From contig NZ_CP064689.1 in the NCBI RefSeq assembly GCF_023100945.1, positions 806,001-870,000 of the forward strand: DNA of 64,000 nt, written 5' to 3'. The notes under the pieces are model-generated. The model saw only the letters and a program-made list of their open reading frames with translations. It was not told the DNA's origin and searched no databases. Both the position numbers and the translations under genes were made by a program. The DNA comes from Bradyrhizobium sp. 200. Its GTDB lineage: Bacteria; Pseudomonadota; Alphaproteobacteria; Rhizobiales; Xanthobacteraceae. Within the stretch, counting starts at the first letter, position 1. Each line of letters begins with the position of its first letter. Positions 40,989-50,702 of this stretch are shown one piece after another.

Positions 40989-42508
40989 TCATGTTCGTCG
41001 CGGGCTGATCTTCCATGTCGCCGCCAGGATCGCCGCGGTCATTGCGCCGCTGATGATTGCGGCGATCGGGATCGTCACGGCGAGAGCCGCGGTCGCGGCC
41101 CAGCCGATCGAGCAGAACGCTTCCGCGAATGTTGCCAGCCGCGACGAGGTCTGGCGGCGGCGGAACTGGCTGCGCTTGGCCTGCACGCGGAACCAGAGCT
41201 GGATCGCAGCCGCCGAGACGGTTGCGACGATGACGCCAAGCGCGGTCACGATCGCCTGCGTCAAGGAAGCAAAGGCCAATGCTGCGATCAGCGGCGCGAA
41301 GATGGCGCCAATGGCGATCAGTACCACCTCGATCTTGGCGCGGATCACGCGCGATGGTGGCAGCGGCGCAGTCGCGACCAAGTCGGCGGCGTCTTCTCCT
41401 GATATCGTCAGCCAGGCGAGGCCGCCGGCAAGCTGGCCCGCCGCCATCACGATCACGGGCGTGATCAGGACGATCGCCGCCGAGCTTTCGGAAAAACTTC
41501 GCCACAGCATCAAGGCCGGCGGCACCAGATAGAGCAGTTGCATCAGGGTTTGCGACAACAGCCACGGATCGCGGCGCAACAGCAGGAATTCCTTGGTGCG
41601 CAGCGCCCGTTGCCGCGAACCGCCGCGAAATGCGGTCGCGCGCGGTCCGCGACGGACGGACCGGGCGGTTGCGGCGACTTGGACCACGGTATCGGCAAAT
41701 CTCGGCGAGAACACCGCCATCACGACGCCGAGCAGCAGGAGCCCGCCGGCCATGAGCCACGACAGCACCATGCCATCGCCGATCGCCGCCCGCGCCGGCC
41801 ACCACAGCGGGCTGTCGAGGTCAGGCGCATAGGCTGAAGCGGCATCGGAAGTCAGCACCGCAAAGCGGGACAACGTGCCGTAGGAAAGGATGGCGGCGAC
41901 CTGGAGCGCGATGACGAAGCCGGCACCGATGATGGCGGCCACGATCTGCGCGACGAGGCGGGTGCGGCTCGGGCCGATCAACCTGAACAGCGCGACGGTG
42001 ATCGCGATCGCAACGGCCGCGGCCGAAAGACCGATGGCGATGACGACGCCGAACGTGGAAAGCCAGCGGATGCCGCCGCCGATCACGAGAACGTCGACAA
42101 AGGGCGTCGACAGCAACAGCGCCATCCCGATCACGGACAGCCCGATCGCGGCGATCCGCACCGAGAACACGTTGGCGAGGTTCGCCGGCGACGACATAAT
42201 GAGATCGAGATCGGCGCGGGCGTAGAACACCCGCGTCACGGATTCGATGGCTTGCGACAGCATCAATGCCCAGGCGAGGAAGATGGTCGCCGTGATGACG
42301 ATCAGTTCCGGCTTGTCGAGCGGGGCTTGCAGATCGGCGAAGCGGCCGATCACGGCGTAGGCCGGCAGGTGCATGACGGCGACGAACACGATCAGGGCGA
42401 TGATGGCGCGCTTTCGCTTGCCGCGTCTGCCGGCAATCATCGCCAGCCATTCGCGCCAGGCCAGCCGGATCTCGTGGCGGGCAAACCAGGTGAGCGCCGC
42501 GGCTGAAC

Positions 42509-42512
<4 letters not shown>
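40989..42512 (-). CDS. ABC-2-type exporter permease
   Basis: 507 residues with about 12 predicted membrane segments and no ATP-binding motif. N-terminal 'WFARHEIRLAWREWLAMIAGR' is followed by hydrophobic stretches ('IIALIVFVAVMHLPAYAVIG', 'TATIFLAWALMLSQAIESV'), a central cytoplasmic region 'SRQRALRTKEFLLLRRDPWLLSQ', as in several ABC-2 permeases, then more segments. Its start overlaps the ATPase stop by four bases, so the two make one exporter. Substrate unknown; lies 222 bases after the TelA operon start on the same strand and may or may not belong with it. Confidence 0.85.
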
Positions 42513-43261
<749 letters not shown>

Positions 43262-43547
43262 GACTTCAGGGCGATCCAGTTGTTTGCTGCGGACCATGGA
43301 CCGAAGAACTTTCGGCGCGGTGAATCTTGCACGCCAAATCGCAGCGAACCCCGCAACTTTCCGGGGCTGCGGCATTTCTCCGCAATTGTTAACGGCGCGG
43401 CACGCAGCGCTTTGTTGACAGGGGTCAGCGCTTTGGGCTCAATGCAGCGGGACATGTGCGGCTGCAGGCATCGTGGATGCCAGGCAGCGTGTAGACACAA
43501 GATGCGGAAAAGGCGATCGACAGAATCGCCCGGCATCGGGGAGGGAA

Positions 43548-44426
43548 ATGATGCTGGACTTCGTTCAGCAGCTCGTGAGTGGCATCGCGCTCGGCTGCGT
43601 CTATGGCCTGATCGCGCTCGGTTTCGTGCTCGTTTACAAGGCAACCGAGGTCGTCAATTTCGCCCAGGGCGATTTGATGATGCTGGGCGGATTCTTCGCC
43701 TTCACATTCATCGGCATGCTCGGCCTCAATTACTGGCTTGGATTCGCGGGCGCGGTCGCGGCGATGGCGCTGTTCGGCATGCTGGCCGAACGTGTCGTGG
43801 TGCGTCCGATTCTCGGCTATCCCCAGTTCTCCATCATCATGGCGACGATCGGGCTCGGATACTTCCTGCGCTCCGTGGTCGGCATGATCTGGGGCACCGA
43901 CGATTTCAAGATCGAGACGCCGTTCAGCGACGGCGTGTTGCGGATCGGCAGCCTCGTGCTGGCATACGACAAGCTCTCCGTGATCGCCGCAACCATCATC
44001 CTTTGCGCGCTGCTGTATCTGTTCTTCAACCGCACCACGCTCGGCACCGCGATGCGCGCCAGCTCCGAGAACATGCTGGCTGCCTACTACATGGGCATTC
44101 CGGTCAAGCGCGTGGTGTCGATCGTGTGGGCGATCAGCGCGGCGGTCGCGACCGCCGCCGGCGTGCTGCTGGCGCCGATCACCTTCATTCACTCCAATGT
44201 CGGTCTGGTGCTGGGCCTGAAGGCGTTTCCCGCCGCCGTGCTCGGCGGCTTCGGTTCTATTCCCGGCGCCGTGGTGGGCGGCGTGCTGATCGGCGTGATC
44301 GAGAGCATGGCGGGCTTCTACCTGCCGCAGGGCTGGAAGGATGTCGCGCCTTACATCGTTCTTCTGGTGGTGCTGTTGCTCAAGCCCGAAGGCCTGTTCG
44401 GTATTCATACGCGGAAGAAGGTCTAA
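43548..44426 (+). CDS. Branched-chain-type ABC transporter permease (LivH-like)
   Basis: 292 residues, multi-spanning. 'QLVSGIALGCVYGLIALGFVLVYKATEVVNFAQGDLMMLGG' is the LivH opening; 'PAAVLGGFGSIPGAVVGGVLIG' near the C-terminus is the ATPase-contact region. I use the ATG at 43548, directly preceded by GAGGGAA; an in-frame upstream start has no family sequence. It is the first gene of an operon running to 50393. Its stop overlaps the LivM-like start by one base (TAATG). Confidence 0.93.
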   Translation: MMLDFVQQLVSGIALGCVYGLIALGFVLVYKATEVVNFAQGDLMMLGGFFAFTFIGMLGLNYWLGFAGAVAAMALFGMLAERVVVRPILGYPQFSIIMATIGLGYFLRSVVGMIWGTDDFKIETPFSDGVLRIGSLVLAYDKLSVIAATIILCALLYLFFNRTTLGTAMRASSENMLAAYYMGIPVKRVVSIVWAISAAVATAAGVLLAPITFIHSNVGLVLGLKAFPAAVLGGFGSIPGAVVGGVLIGVIESMAGFYLPQGWKDVAPYIVLLVVLLLKPEGLFGIHTRKKV

Positions 44427-45577
44427 TGCGGTTCCTCTTCAAGACGGATTACGAAGACGACATCAGGCTGTTTCCGCACAGCGGCTACGTCGTCTCCTAC
44501 GGTATCCTGCTGGCGCTTCTCATGATCGCGCCGTTCGTGCTGTCGAGCTATCTGGTCAGCCAGTTGGTGTTCGTCTGCATCTACGCCACCGTGGGCGTGG
44601 GTTTGATGATCCTCACCGGCTTCACCGGACAGGCCTCGCTCGGCCACGCCGCCTTCCTGGCGATCGGCGCCTACACGGCGGCCTATCTGCAGCAATACAA
44701 CGTCCCTTTTCCCGTCTACTTCCTGGCCGGCGGCCTGTTGACCGGCGTGGTCGGTGCGCTGGTCGGCTTCCCGGCGCTGCGGCTGACGGGCATCTATCTC
44801 GTCATCGCGACGATTTCCTTTGCCTTCATCGTCGAGGAGGTGCTGGCGCGCTGGGAAAGCGTGACCCACGGCAATGAGGGCATGCGCGTCAAGACGCTGA
44901 GCCTGTTCGGTCAGGCGGTGCCGCAAAACGGCCCGACCTTCTACTTCCTTTGTCTCGGCGTGTTGATCCTGACCATCGTCGGCACCCTCAACCTGCTGCG
45001 CTCGCCGACGGGACGCGCCTTCGTCGCGATCCGCGACAGCGAAACGGCCGCGCGCAGCATGGGCGTCAACGTTTCGCTCTACAAGGTGAAGTCGTTTGCG
45101 ATCAGCGCCGCGATCACCGGGTTGGCCGGCGTGCTGTTCGCGCACAAGCTCTCCTTCATCAGCCCGGAAATGTTCACGCTGCAGCTCTCGATCGAGTTCA
45201 TCATCGTGATCCTGATCGGCGGCACCTTCAGCCTGCACGGCGCGGTGCTGGGCGCGATCTTCCTGGTCATGATCGATCCGTTCCTGACCTATCTGAAGGA
45301 CGACTTGCCCGGCATCATCGCGGGAACCTTCGCAACGTTCGGCGCGGATAGCGTGACCGCGGGGAAGATTTACAGCAACGTCGCCGCCGTTGCATCCGCC
45401 AACGGCCTCAAGGGCGCGATCTACGGCGTGATCATCGTGCTGTTCGTGCTGTTTGAGCCGCTCGGTCTCTACGGCCGCTGGCTGAAGATAAAGCTCTTCT
45501 TCCAGCTATTCCCGCTCTACAAGCGCGCCACCTTCAAGCGCCAGAAGATCTACGTGAAATCGGAGCGGAATCGATGA
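44426..45577 (+). CDS. Branched-chain-type ABC transporter permease (LivM-like)
   Basis: 383 residues. 'CIYATVGVGLMILTGFTGQASLGHAAFLAIGAYTAAYL' and 'VAIRDSETAARSMGVNVSLYKVKSFAISAAITGLAGVLF' are LivM hallmarks. A C-terminal basic cytoplasmic tail ('LFFQLFPLYKRATFKRQKIY') is longer than usual. The ATG at 44426 shares a base with the LivH stop, and its own stop overlaps the LivG start (ATGA). The frame remains open well upstream within the LivH gene but only in the wrong phase for coding. Confidence 0.93.
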   Translation: MRFLFKTDYEDDIRLFPHSGYVVSYGILLALLMIAPFVLSSYLVSQLVFVCIYATVGVGLMILTGFTGQASLGHAAFLAIGAYTAAYLQQYNVPFPVYFLAGGLLTGVVGALVGFPALRLTGIYLVIATISFAFIVEEVLARWESVTHGNEGMRVKTLSLFGQAVPQNGPTFYFLCLGVLILTIVGTLNLLRSPTGRAFVAIRDSETAARSMGVNVSLYKVKSFAISAAITGLAGVLFAHKLSFISPEMFTLQLSIEFIIVILIGGTFSLHGAVLGAIFLVMIDPFLTYLKDDLPGIIAGTFATFGADSVTAGKIYSNVAAVASANGLKGAIYGVIIVLFVLFEPLGLYGRWLKIKLFFQLFPLYKRATFKRQKIYVKSERNR

Positions 45578-46332
45578 GCTATTTCCGTGCCGAGAACCTG
45601 TCCCTGCATTTCGGTGGCCTCAAGGCGGTCGATTCCGTCAGCTTCGCCGTGGAGAAGGGCGAGATTCTCTCGATCATCGGCCCCAATGGCGCAGGCAAAA
45701 GTTCGATCTTCAACCTGATCTCGCGCATCTATCCGCCGACCTCAGGCAAGATCTTTTTCGAAGACCAGGACATCACCGAGCAGCCGGCCTACGACATCGC
45801 AGGCCTCGGCATTGCCCGCACCTTCCAGAACATCGAGCTGTTCGAGAATGCGACCATGCTGAGCAATCTCCTGGTCGGCCGTCACCGGCATTCCGCCACG
45901 CAGCTCTGGCAGGAATTGCTGTTCCTGCCGAGCGTGCGCGCCGGCGAGAAGGTGCATCGCCGCCGTGTCGAGCAGGTCATCGAATTCCTCGACCTCGAAG
46001 CCTATCGCGACAAGCTGATCTCGGGACTGCCTTACGGCGTCCGCAAGGTGATTGAGCTAGCGCGTGCGCTGTGCTCGGAGCCGAAACTGATCCTGCTGGA
46101 CGAGCCGTCGTCGGGGCTGAACGTCGAGGAGACCGACGACATGTCGTTCTGGATCCGCGACATGAAGACCGAGCTTGGCATCACCGTGCTGATGGTCGAG
46201 CACGACATGACGCTGGTCAATCGCGTCTCCGACCGCGTGATTGCGCTCAATTACGGCCGCGTGCTCGCGATGGGCTCGCCGTCCGAGGTGCAGCGTCATC
46301 CCGACGTCGTTGCCGCCTATCTCGGCGCATGA
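45574..46332 (+). CDS. Branched-chain-type ABC transporter ATP-binding protein (LivG-like)
   Basis: 252 residues. Walker A 'GPNGAGKSSIFNLIS', LivG-type 'GIARTFQNIELFENATMLSNLLVGRH', signature 'LPYGVRKVIELARAL' (the G of LSGGQ-like motif is in the degenerate 'LPYG' form), Walker B 'LILLDEPSSGLN', 'VEHDMTLVNRVSDRVIAL'. Pairs with the LivF-like protein. Four-base overlap with LivM-like gene. The atypical LSGGQ form is seen in other members of this subgroup. Confidence 0.92.
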   Translation: MSYFRAENLSLHFGGLKAVDSVSFAVEKGEILSIIGPNGAGKSSIFNLISRIYPPTSGKIFFEDQDITEQPAYDIAGLGIARTFQNIELFENATMLSNLLVGRHRHSATQLWQELLFLPSVRAGEKVHRRRVEQVIEFLDLEAYRDKLISGLPYGVRKVIELARALCSEPKLILLDEPSSGLNVEETDDMSFWIRDMKTELGITVLMVEHDMTLVNRVSDRVIALNYGRVLAMGSPSEVQRHPDVVAAYLGA

Positions 46333-46342
46333 GGACGATGCC

Positions 46343-47122
46343 ATGAGCGCTTCCGACATCATCCTCAAGCTCAGCAATATCGAGAGCTATTACGGGCCGA
46401 TCATGGCCATCAGGGGCATCAGCCTGGAGGTGCCGCGCGGCCGGATCGTCACGCTGCTCGGCGCCAACGGCGCCGGCAAGACCACGGTGCTCAAGACCAT
46501 CTCCGGCATTCTCGATCCGCAGAAGGGTTCGATCGAGTTTCTCGGCAAGCCGATCCAGCGCATGGAAGCCGACAAGATCGTGCGGCTGGGCTTAAGCCAC
46601 GTGCCGGAAGGGCGAGAAGTATTCCCGTTCCTGTCGGTGCGGGAAAACCTGATGATGGGGGCCTATCCGCGCAAGGACCGCGACGGCGTCGTCGAGGATC
46701 TCGACCGCGTCTACGGCTATTTCCCGCGGCTGAAGGAGCGAATCAACCAGCCGGCCGGGCAGCTTTCCGGCGGCGAGCAGCAGATGCTGGCGATCGGGCG
46801 GGCGCTGATGAACCGGCCGACTCTGTTACTTCTGGATGAGCCCTCGCTCGGGCTGTCGCCGATCCTGGTGAGGGAGATCTTTACCATTATCAAGCGCGTC
46901 AACGAGGAGCAGGGCATGTCGATCCTGCTGGTCGAGCAGAACGCCAAGGTCGCGCTGGAGACCGCCCATTACGGCTATGTGCTGGAAATCGGCCGGGTCG
47001 TGATGAACGACACCTGCGAGCGGCTGATGAATTCAAAGGACATCCAGGAATTCTATCTTGGCGCCAAGGAAGAGGGCGCCCGCGGCGAACGGCGCTGGAA
47101 AAAGAAGAAGACATGGCGTTAG
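46343..47122 (+). CDS. Branched-chain-type ABC transporter ATP-binding protein (LivF-like)
   Basis: 259 residues. Walker A 'GANGAGKTTVLKTISG', 'HVPEGREVFPFLSVRENL' (LivF-type Q-loop region), signature 'LSGGEQQMLAIGRAL', Walker B 'LLLLDEPSLGLSP', 'LVEQNAKVAL'. A basic C-terminal tail ends 'RRWKKKKTWR'. ATG at 46343, ten bases after the LivG stop; an in-frame ATG upstream overlaps LivG and was not used. Together with the upstream three genes it forms a complete importer. Confidence 0.93.
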   Translation: MSASDIILKLSNIESYYGPIMAIRGISLEVPRGRIVTLLGANGAGKTTVLKTISGILDPQKGSIEFLGKPIQRMEADKIVRLGLSHVPEGREVFPFLSVRENLMMGAYPRKDRDGVVEDLDRVYGYFPRLKERINQPAGQLSGGEQQMLAIGRALMNRPTLLLLDEPSLGLSPILVREIFTIIKRVNEEQGMSILLVEQNAKVALETAHYGYVLEIGRVVMNDTCERLMNSKDIQEFYLGAKEEGARGERRWKKKKTWR

Positions 47123-47259
47123 AAGGTCTGGCGTTAACCGTCGCAGTCAAAAGCATGGCGTTCAGAACGAGTTAGAGCTAGATTCAGGCCCTGCTTCAAG
47201 AAGCAAGACCGGTTGCCAAGACCGGCACCTGAGGCAGGCGACAGAGGGAGGAAGAGAGC

Positions 47260-49098
47260 ATGGCCAGACCGGCAGTGCTGACGGTCGCCGACACGATCGC
47301 GAGGAGTTTTCTGAAGTCCGTGGAAACCCGCGGCGACCGGCCGGCGATCCGCGAAAAGAAGTTCGGCATCTGGCAGCCGACGAGTTGGCGCGAGTGGCTG
47401 CAAATCTCCAAGGACATCGCTTTCGGCCTGCATGCGTCAGGCTTCCGGCCCGGCGACGTCGCCTCGATCATCGCCAACGCGGTGCCGGAATGGGTCTATG
47501 CCGACATGGGCATCCTGTGCGCCGGGGGCGTCTCCTCCGGAATCTATCCGACCGATTCGTCAGTGCAGGTCGAATATCTCATCAACGATTCCTCGACCAA
47601 GGTGATCTTCGCGGAGGACGAGGAACAGCTCGACAAGATCCTGTCGTGCCGTTCGCGGTGTCCGACGCTGCAGAAGATCGTGGTGTTCGACATGGAAGGC
47701 CTCAGCGGCTTTACCGACCCCATGGTGCTGTCGCTGGCCGAGTTCACGGCGCTCGGGCGTAACCACGAACAGGGCAACGAGGCGCTGTGGGACGAAATGA
47801 TCGGAAGCCGCCGTGCGGAAGATCTCGCCATCCTCGTCTACACCTCAGGCACCACGGGCCCGCCCAAGGGCGCCATGCATTCCAACCGCAGCGTGACGCA
47901 CCAGATGCGCCACGCCAACGATCTGTTTCCGTCGACCGATTCCGAGGAGCGGCTGGTGTTCCTGCCGCTCTGCCACGTCGCCGAGCGGATCGGCGGCTAT
48001 TACGTCTCGCTGGCGCTGGGATCGGTGATGAATTTCGCCGAAAGCCCCGAGACCGTGCCGGACAATCTGCGCGAGGTGCAGCCGACCGCCTTCCTCGCGG
48101 TGCCCAGGATCTGGGAAAAATTCTATTCCGGAATCACGATCGCGCTGAAGGACGCGACCAACTTCCAGAAGTGGATGTACCGCAACGCGCTCGCGATCGG
48201 CAATCGCGTGACCGAGTACAGACTGCAGGGCGATACGCCGCCGCTGCCGCTGCGGCTTGCCAACCGCGTCGCCTATTGGCTGGTGTTCCGCAACATTCGC
48301 CGCATGCTCGGGCTCGACCGCTGCCGGCTGGCTTTCACCGGCGCAGCCCCGATCGCACCCGATCTGATCCGCTGGTATCTCGCGCTCGGCCTCGACATGC
48401 GCGAGGTCTACGGCCAGACCGAGAATTGCGGGGTTGCGACCATCATGCCGCCCGACCGCATCAAGCTCGGTTCGGTCGGCAAGGCCGCGCCCTGGGGCGA
48501 GGTCGCGATTTCGCCGCAAGGCGAGATCCTGATCCGCGGCGATTTCCTGTTCATGGGTTATCTGAACCAGCCGGAAAAGACCGCGGAGACTATCGACGCC
48601 AAGGGATGGCTGCACACCGGCGATGTCGGCTCGATCGACAATGAAGGCTTCGTTCGGATCACCGACCGGATGAAGGACATCATCATCACGTCGGGCGGCA
48701 AGAACATCACGCCGTCGGAAATCGAGAACCAGTTGAAGTTCTCGCCCTATGTGTCAGATGCGGTGGTGATCGGCGACAAGCGGCCGTTCCTGACGTGTCT
48801 GCTCATGATCGACCAGGAGAATGTCGAAAAATACGCCCAGGACCACGACATTCCCTTCACCAACTACGCCAGCCTGTGTCGCGCGCCCGAGATCCAGGAT
48901 CTGATCCAGCGCGAGATCGAGGCGGTCAACGTCAACTTTGCGCGCGTCGAAACCATCAAGAAGTTCTACCTGATCGAACGTCAGCTCACGCCGGAGGACG
49001 AGGAACTGACGCCGACCATGAAGCTGAAGCGCAGTTTCGTGAACAAGCGCTATGCGGCCGAAATCAACGCCATGTATGGCGAACGGGCGGTGGCGTAG
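47260..49098 (+). CDS. AMP-binding long-chain/organic-acid acyl-CoA synthetase
   Basis: 612 residues. AMP-forming motifs: 'VYTSGTTGPPKGAMHSNRS' (P-loop), 'REVYGQTENCG' (A5), 'GWLHTGDVGSIDNEGF' and 'DRMKDIIITSGGKNITPSEIEN' (A8 hinge and C-terminal domain). It resembles FadD-type enzymes of 600+ residues, which activate fatty or aryl-alkanoic acids. A strong GAGGGAGGAA ribosome site precedes the ATG. It lies inside the transporter operon between the ATPases and the binding protein, which points to activation of the imported substrate as CoA thioester. Confidence 0.92.
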   Translation: MARPAVLTVADTIARSFLKSVETRGDRPAIREKKFGIWQPTSWREWLQISKDIAFGLHASGFRPGDVASIIANAVPEWVYADMGILCAGGVSSGIYPTDSSVQVEYLINDSSTKVIFAEDEEQLDKILSCRSRCPTLQKIVVFDMEGLSGFTDPMVLSLAEFTALGRNHEQGNEALWDEMIGSRRAEDLAILVYTSGTTGPPKGAMHSNRSVTHQMRHANDLFPSTDSEERLVFLPLCHVAERIGGYYVSLALGSVMNFAESPETVPDNLREVQPTAFLAVPRIWEKFYSGITIALKDATNFQKWMYRNALAIGNRVTEYRLQGDTPPLPLRLANRVAYWLVFRNIRRMLGLDRCRLAFTGAAPIAPDLIRWYLALGLDMREVYGQTENCGVATIMPPDRIKLGSVGKAAPWGEVAISPQGEILIRGDFLFMGYLNQPEKTAETIDAKGWLHTGDVGSIDNEGFVRITDRMKDIIITSGGKNITPSEIENQLKFSPYVSDAVVIGDKRPFLTCLLMIDQENVEKYAQDHDIPFTNYASLCRAPEIQDLIQREIEAVNVNFARVETIKKFYLIERQLTPEDEELTPTMKLKRSFVNKRYAAEINAMYGERAVA

Positions 49099-49193
49099 GC
49101 GGTGCGGACACCGGGAGCTGAATTTTGAAAACGGCGAAGGATTGAGAAGGCCCCACCCTTCGCTCAACACGGGCCAACAAGGAGGATATTGCA

Positions 49194-50393
49194 ATGTCGA
49201 AATCGTTTAGGGCGTTGGGCCTTGCGGTGAGCGCCCTTGCGCTGACCCAACTGCCGGCCGCAGCCCAGACCAAGGTTACCGATCAAGGCATCTCGGCGAG
49301 CGAGATCGTCATCGGGACCCATCAGGATCTGTCCGGCCCGATCAAGGTCTGGGGCGTTCCGGTTTCCAACGGCATGAAGATGGCAGCCGAGGAAATCAAT
49401 GCCGCCGGCGGCATCCACGGCCGCAAGATCAAGCTGATCCTGGAGGACAGCGGCTACGATCCGAAGCGCGCCGTGCTGGCGTCGCAGAAGATGGTCGAGC
49501 GCGACAAGGTGTTCGCCATGGTCGGTCCGATGGGCTCGCCCACCGTGCTCGCCGCGCAGGACATCCTGTTCGACGCCGGCGTCATGCAGCTCTTCCCGCT
49601 GACGGCCGCCGAATTCACCTTCAAGTTCGATCCGGCGAAGCCGCAGGAGAGACTGAAGTTCAACAACCTGCTGCCCTACGTCGAGAGCACGCGCGCGGCG
49701 GTCAAATACATGATCGAGGGCAAGAATTTCAAGAAGCCCTGCATCATGCATCAGGACGATGAGTACGGAAAGAACGTGCTTGACGGCTTCACGCAGCAGG
49801 TCACCGCCATGAAGCTGACGCCGGCTTCGGTGACGAGCTACAAGCGCGGCGCGTCCGACTTCAGCGCGCAGATCGCCAAGATGAAGGCCGACGGTTGCGA
49901 CATGGTCGTGCTCGGCACGGTCATTCGCGAAACCATCGGCGCGATGGGCGAGGCCAAGAAGCTCGGCTGGGACGTCACCTTCCTCGGCGCAACGCCGACC
50001 AACGTGCTGGAGGTGCCGGCGCTCGGCAAGGACGCGGTCGAAGGCCTCTATGCGGCTTCCGGCTTCGAAATCCCGTACGAGGACACGGCAAAGGGCAAGG
50101 TCAAGGACTGGCTCGCCAACTACAAGAAGATGTTCGGCTCGGACGCCAACACGCAGGCGATCATCGGCTACAACGCCATGATGACCTTCGCGTTCTACGC
50201 CGAGAAGGCAGGCAAGGACCTGACCGGCCAGAAGATGATGAACTCGCTTGAGTCAGGCGAGAAGTTCCTCGACATCTTCAACTCGCCGCCGACCAAGTTC
50301 TCCAAGACCGACCATCTCGCCAACACGATCACCCAGGTCCAGCAGATCAAGAACGGCCGCTGGGTGCTGGTCAAGGAAGGCCTGATGTTCTGA
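49194..50393 (+). CDS. Branched-chain-type ABC transporter substrate-binding protein
   Basis: 399 residues. Signal peptide ('SKSFRALGLAVSALALTQLPAAAQ'), then the Leu/Ile/Val-binding fold: 'VIGTHQDLSGPIKVWGVPVSNGMKMAAEEINAAGGIHG', 'VFAMVGPMGSPTVLAAQ', 'CDMVVLGTVIRETIGAMGEAKKLGW'. AAGGAGGA precedes the ATG. It is the last gene of the 43548-50393 operon. In this class ligands are often aromatic or aliphatic acids rather than amino acids, and the cotranscribed acyl-CoA synthetase fits that; the exact ligand is unknown. A strong hairpin terminator follows. Confidence 0.92.
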   Translation: MSKSFRALGLAVSALALTQLPAAAQTKVTDQGISASEIVIGTHQDLSGPIKVWGVPVSNGMKMAAEEINAAGGIHGRKIKLILEDSGYDPKRAVLASQKMVERDKVFAMVGPMGSPTVLAAQDILFDAGVMQLFPLTAAEFTFKFDPAKPQERLKFNNLLPYVESTRAAVKYMIEGKNFKKPCIMHQDDEYGKNVLDGFTQQVTAMKLTPASVTSYKRGASDFSAQIAKMKADGCDMVVLGTVIRETIGAMGEAKKLGWDVTFLGATPTNVLEVPALGKDAVEGLYAASGFEIPYEDTAKGKVKDWLANYKKMFGSDANTQAIIGYNAMMTFAFYAEKAGKDLTGQKMMNSLESGEKFLDIFNSPPTKFSKTDHLANTITQVQQIKNGRWVLVKEGLMF

Positions 50394-50421
50394 GGGTCCC
50401 AACGGAAGACTTAACGACAAG

Positions 50422-50456
50422 GGGCTGCGCGAGACGATCGCGCAGCCCTTATCTTT
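50422..50456 (+). terminator. Rho-independent terminator of the LivHMGF/acyl-CoA synthetase operon
   Basis: Perfect 11-bp stem gggctgcgcga/tcgcgcagccc (50422-50432, 50438-50448) with a five-base loop, followed by ttatctttt. It starts 29 bases after the binding-protein stop. Confidence 0.88.
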
Positions 50457-50491
50457 TGCAACTGTTATCCCGTGGCTTCCGACATCCATCT

Positions 50492-50580
50492 TCGTCATTG
50501 CGAGGAGCGAAGCGACGAAGCAATCCATTCTTTCTTCGTGTGGCGCGATGGATTGCTTCGCTTCGCTCGCAATGACGGTT
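50492..50580. repeat. Palindromic intergenic repeat (REP-like), copy 5
   Basis: Left arm 50494-50527 (longer 'gaggagcgaagcgacgaag' variant, as in copy 4) and right arm 50549-50576. It sits between two near-identical terminator hairpins in the gap between convergent genes. Confidence 0.9.
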
Positions 50581-50616
50581 GTTACTTCCGCCTCAGCGGA
50601 GCCCCGCCGAGCAACA

Positions 50617-50647
50617 AAGGGCTGCGCGATCGTATCGCGCAGCCCTT
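50617..50647. terminator. Second hairpin, same sequence as the terminator at 50422
   Basis: A 14-bp perfect stem aagggctgcgcgat/atcgcgcagccctt with a cgt loop. The core gggctgcgcga...tcgcgcagccc matches the terminator 195 bases upstream. It lies 56 bases beyond the 3' end of the minus-strand dehydrogenase gene, so it probably terminates that gene; the T-runs on either side are short. Confidence 0.7.
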
Positions 50648-50702
50648 CTACTTCGCCATGTGCTCCCGGGTTCGCGTTTGCGCGCGCTCCGGGATGACTT
50701 CG

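Noticed and set aside
43280..44425. Upstream extension of the LivM-like frame and a 327-codon antisense frame over the LivH-like gene
   Set aside because: The LivH-like protein in the third phase has clear permease motifs and a ribosome site, so these frames are fortuitous.
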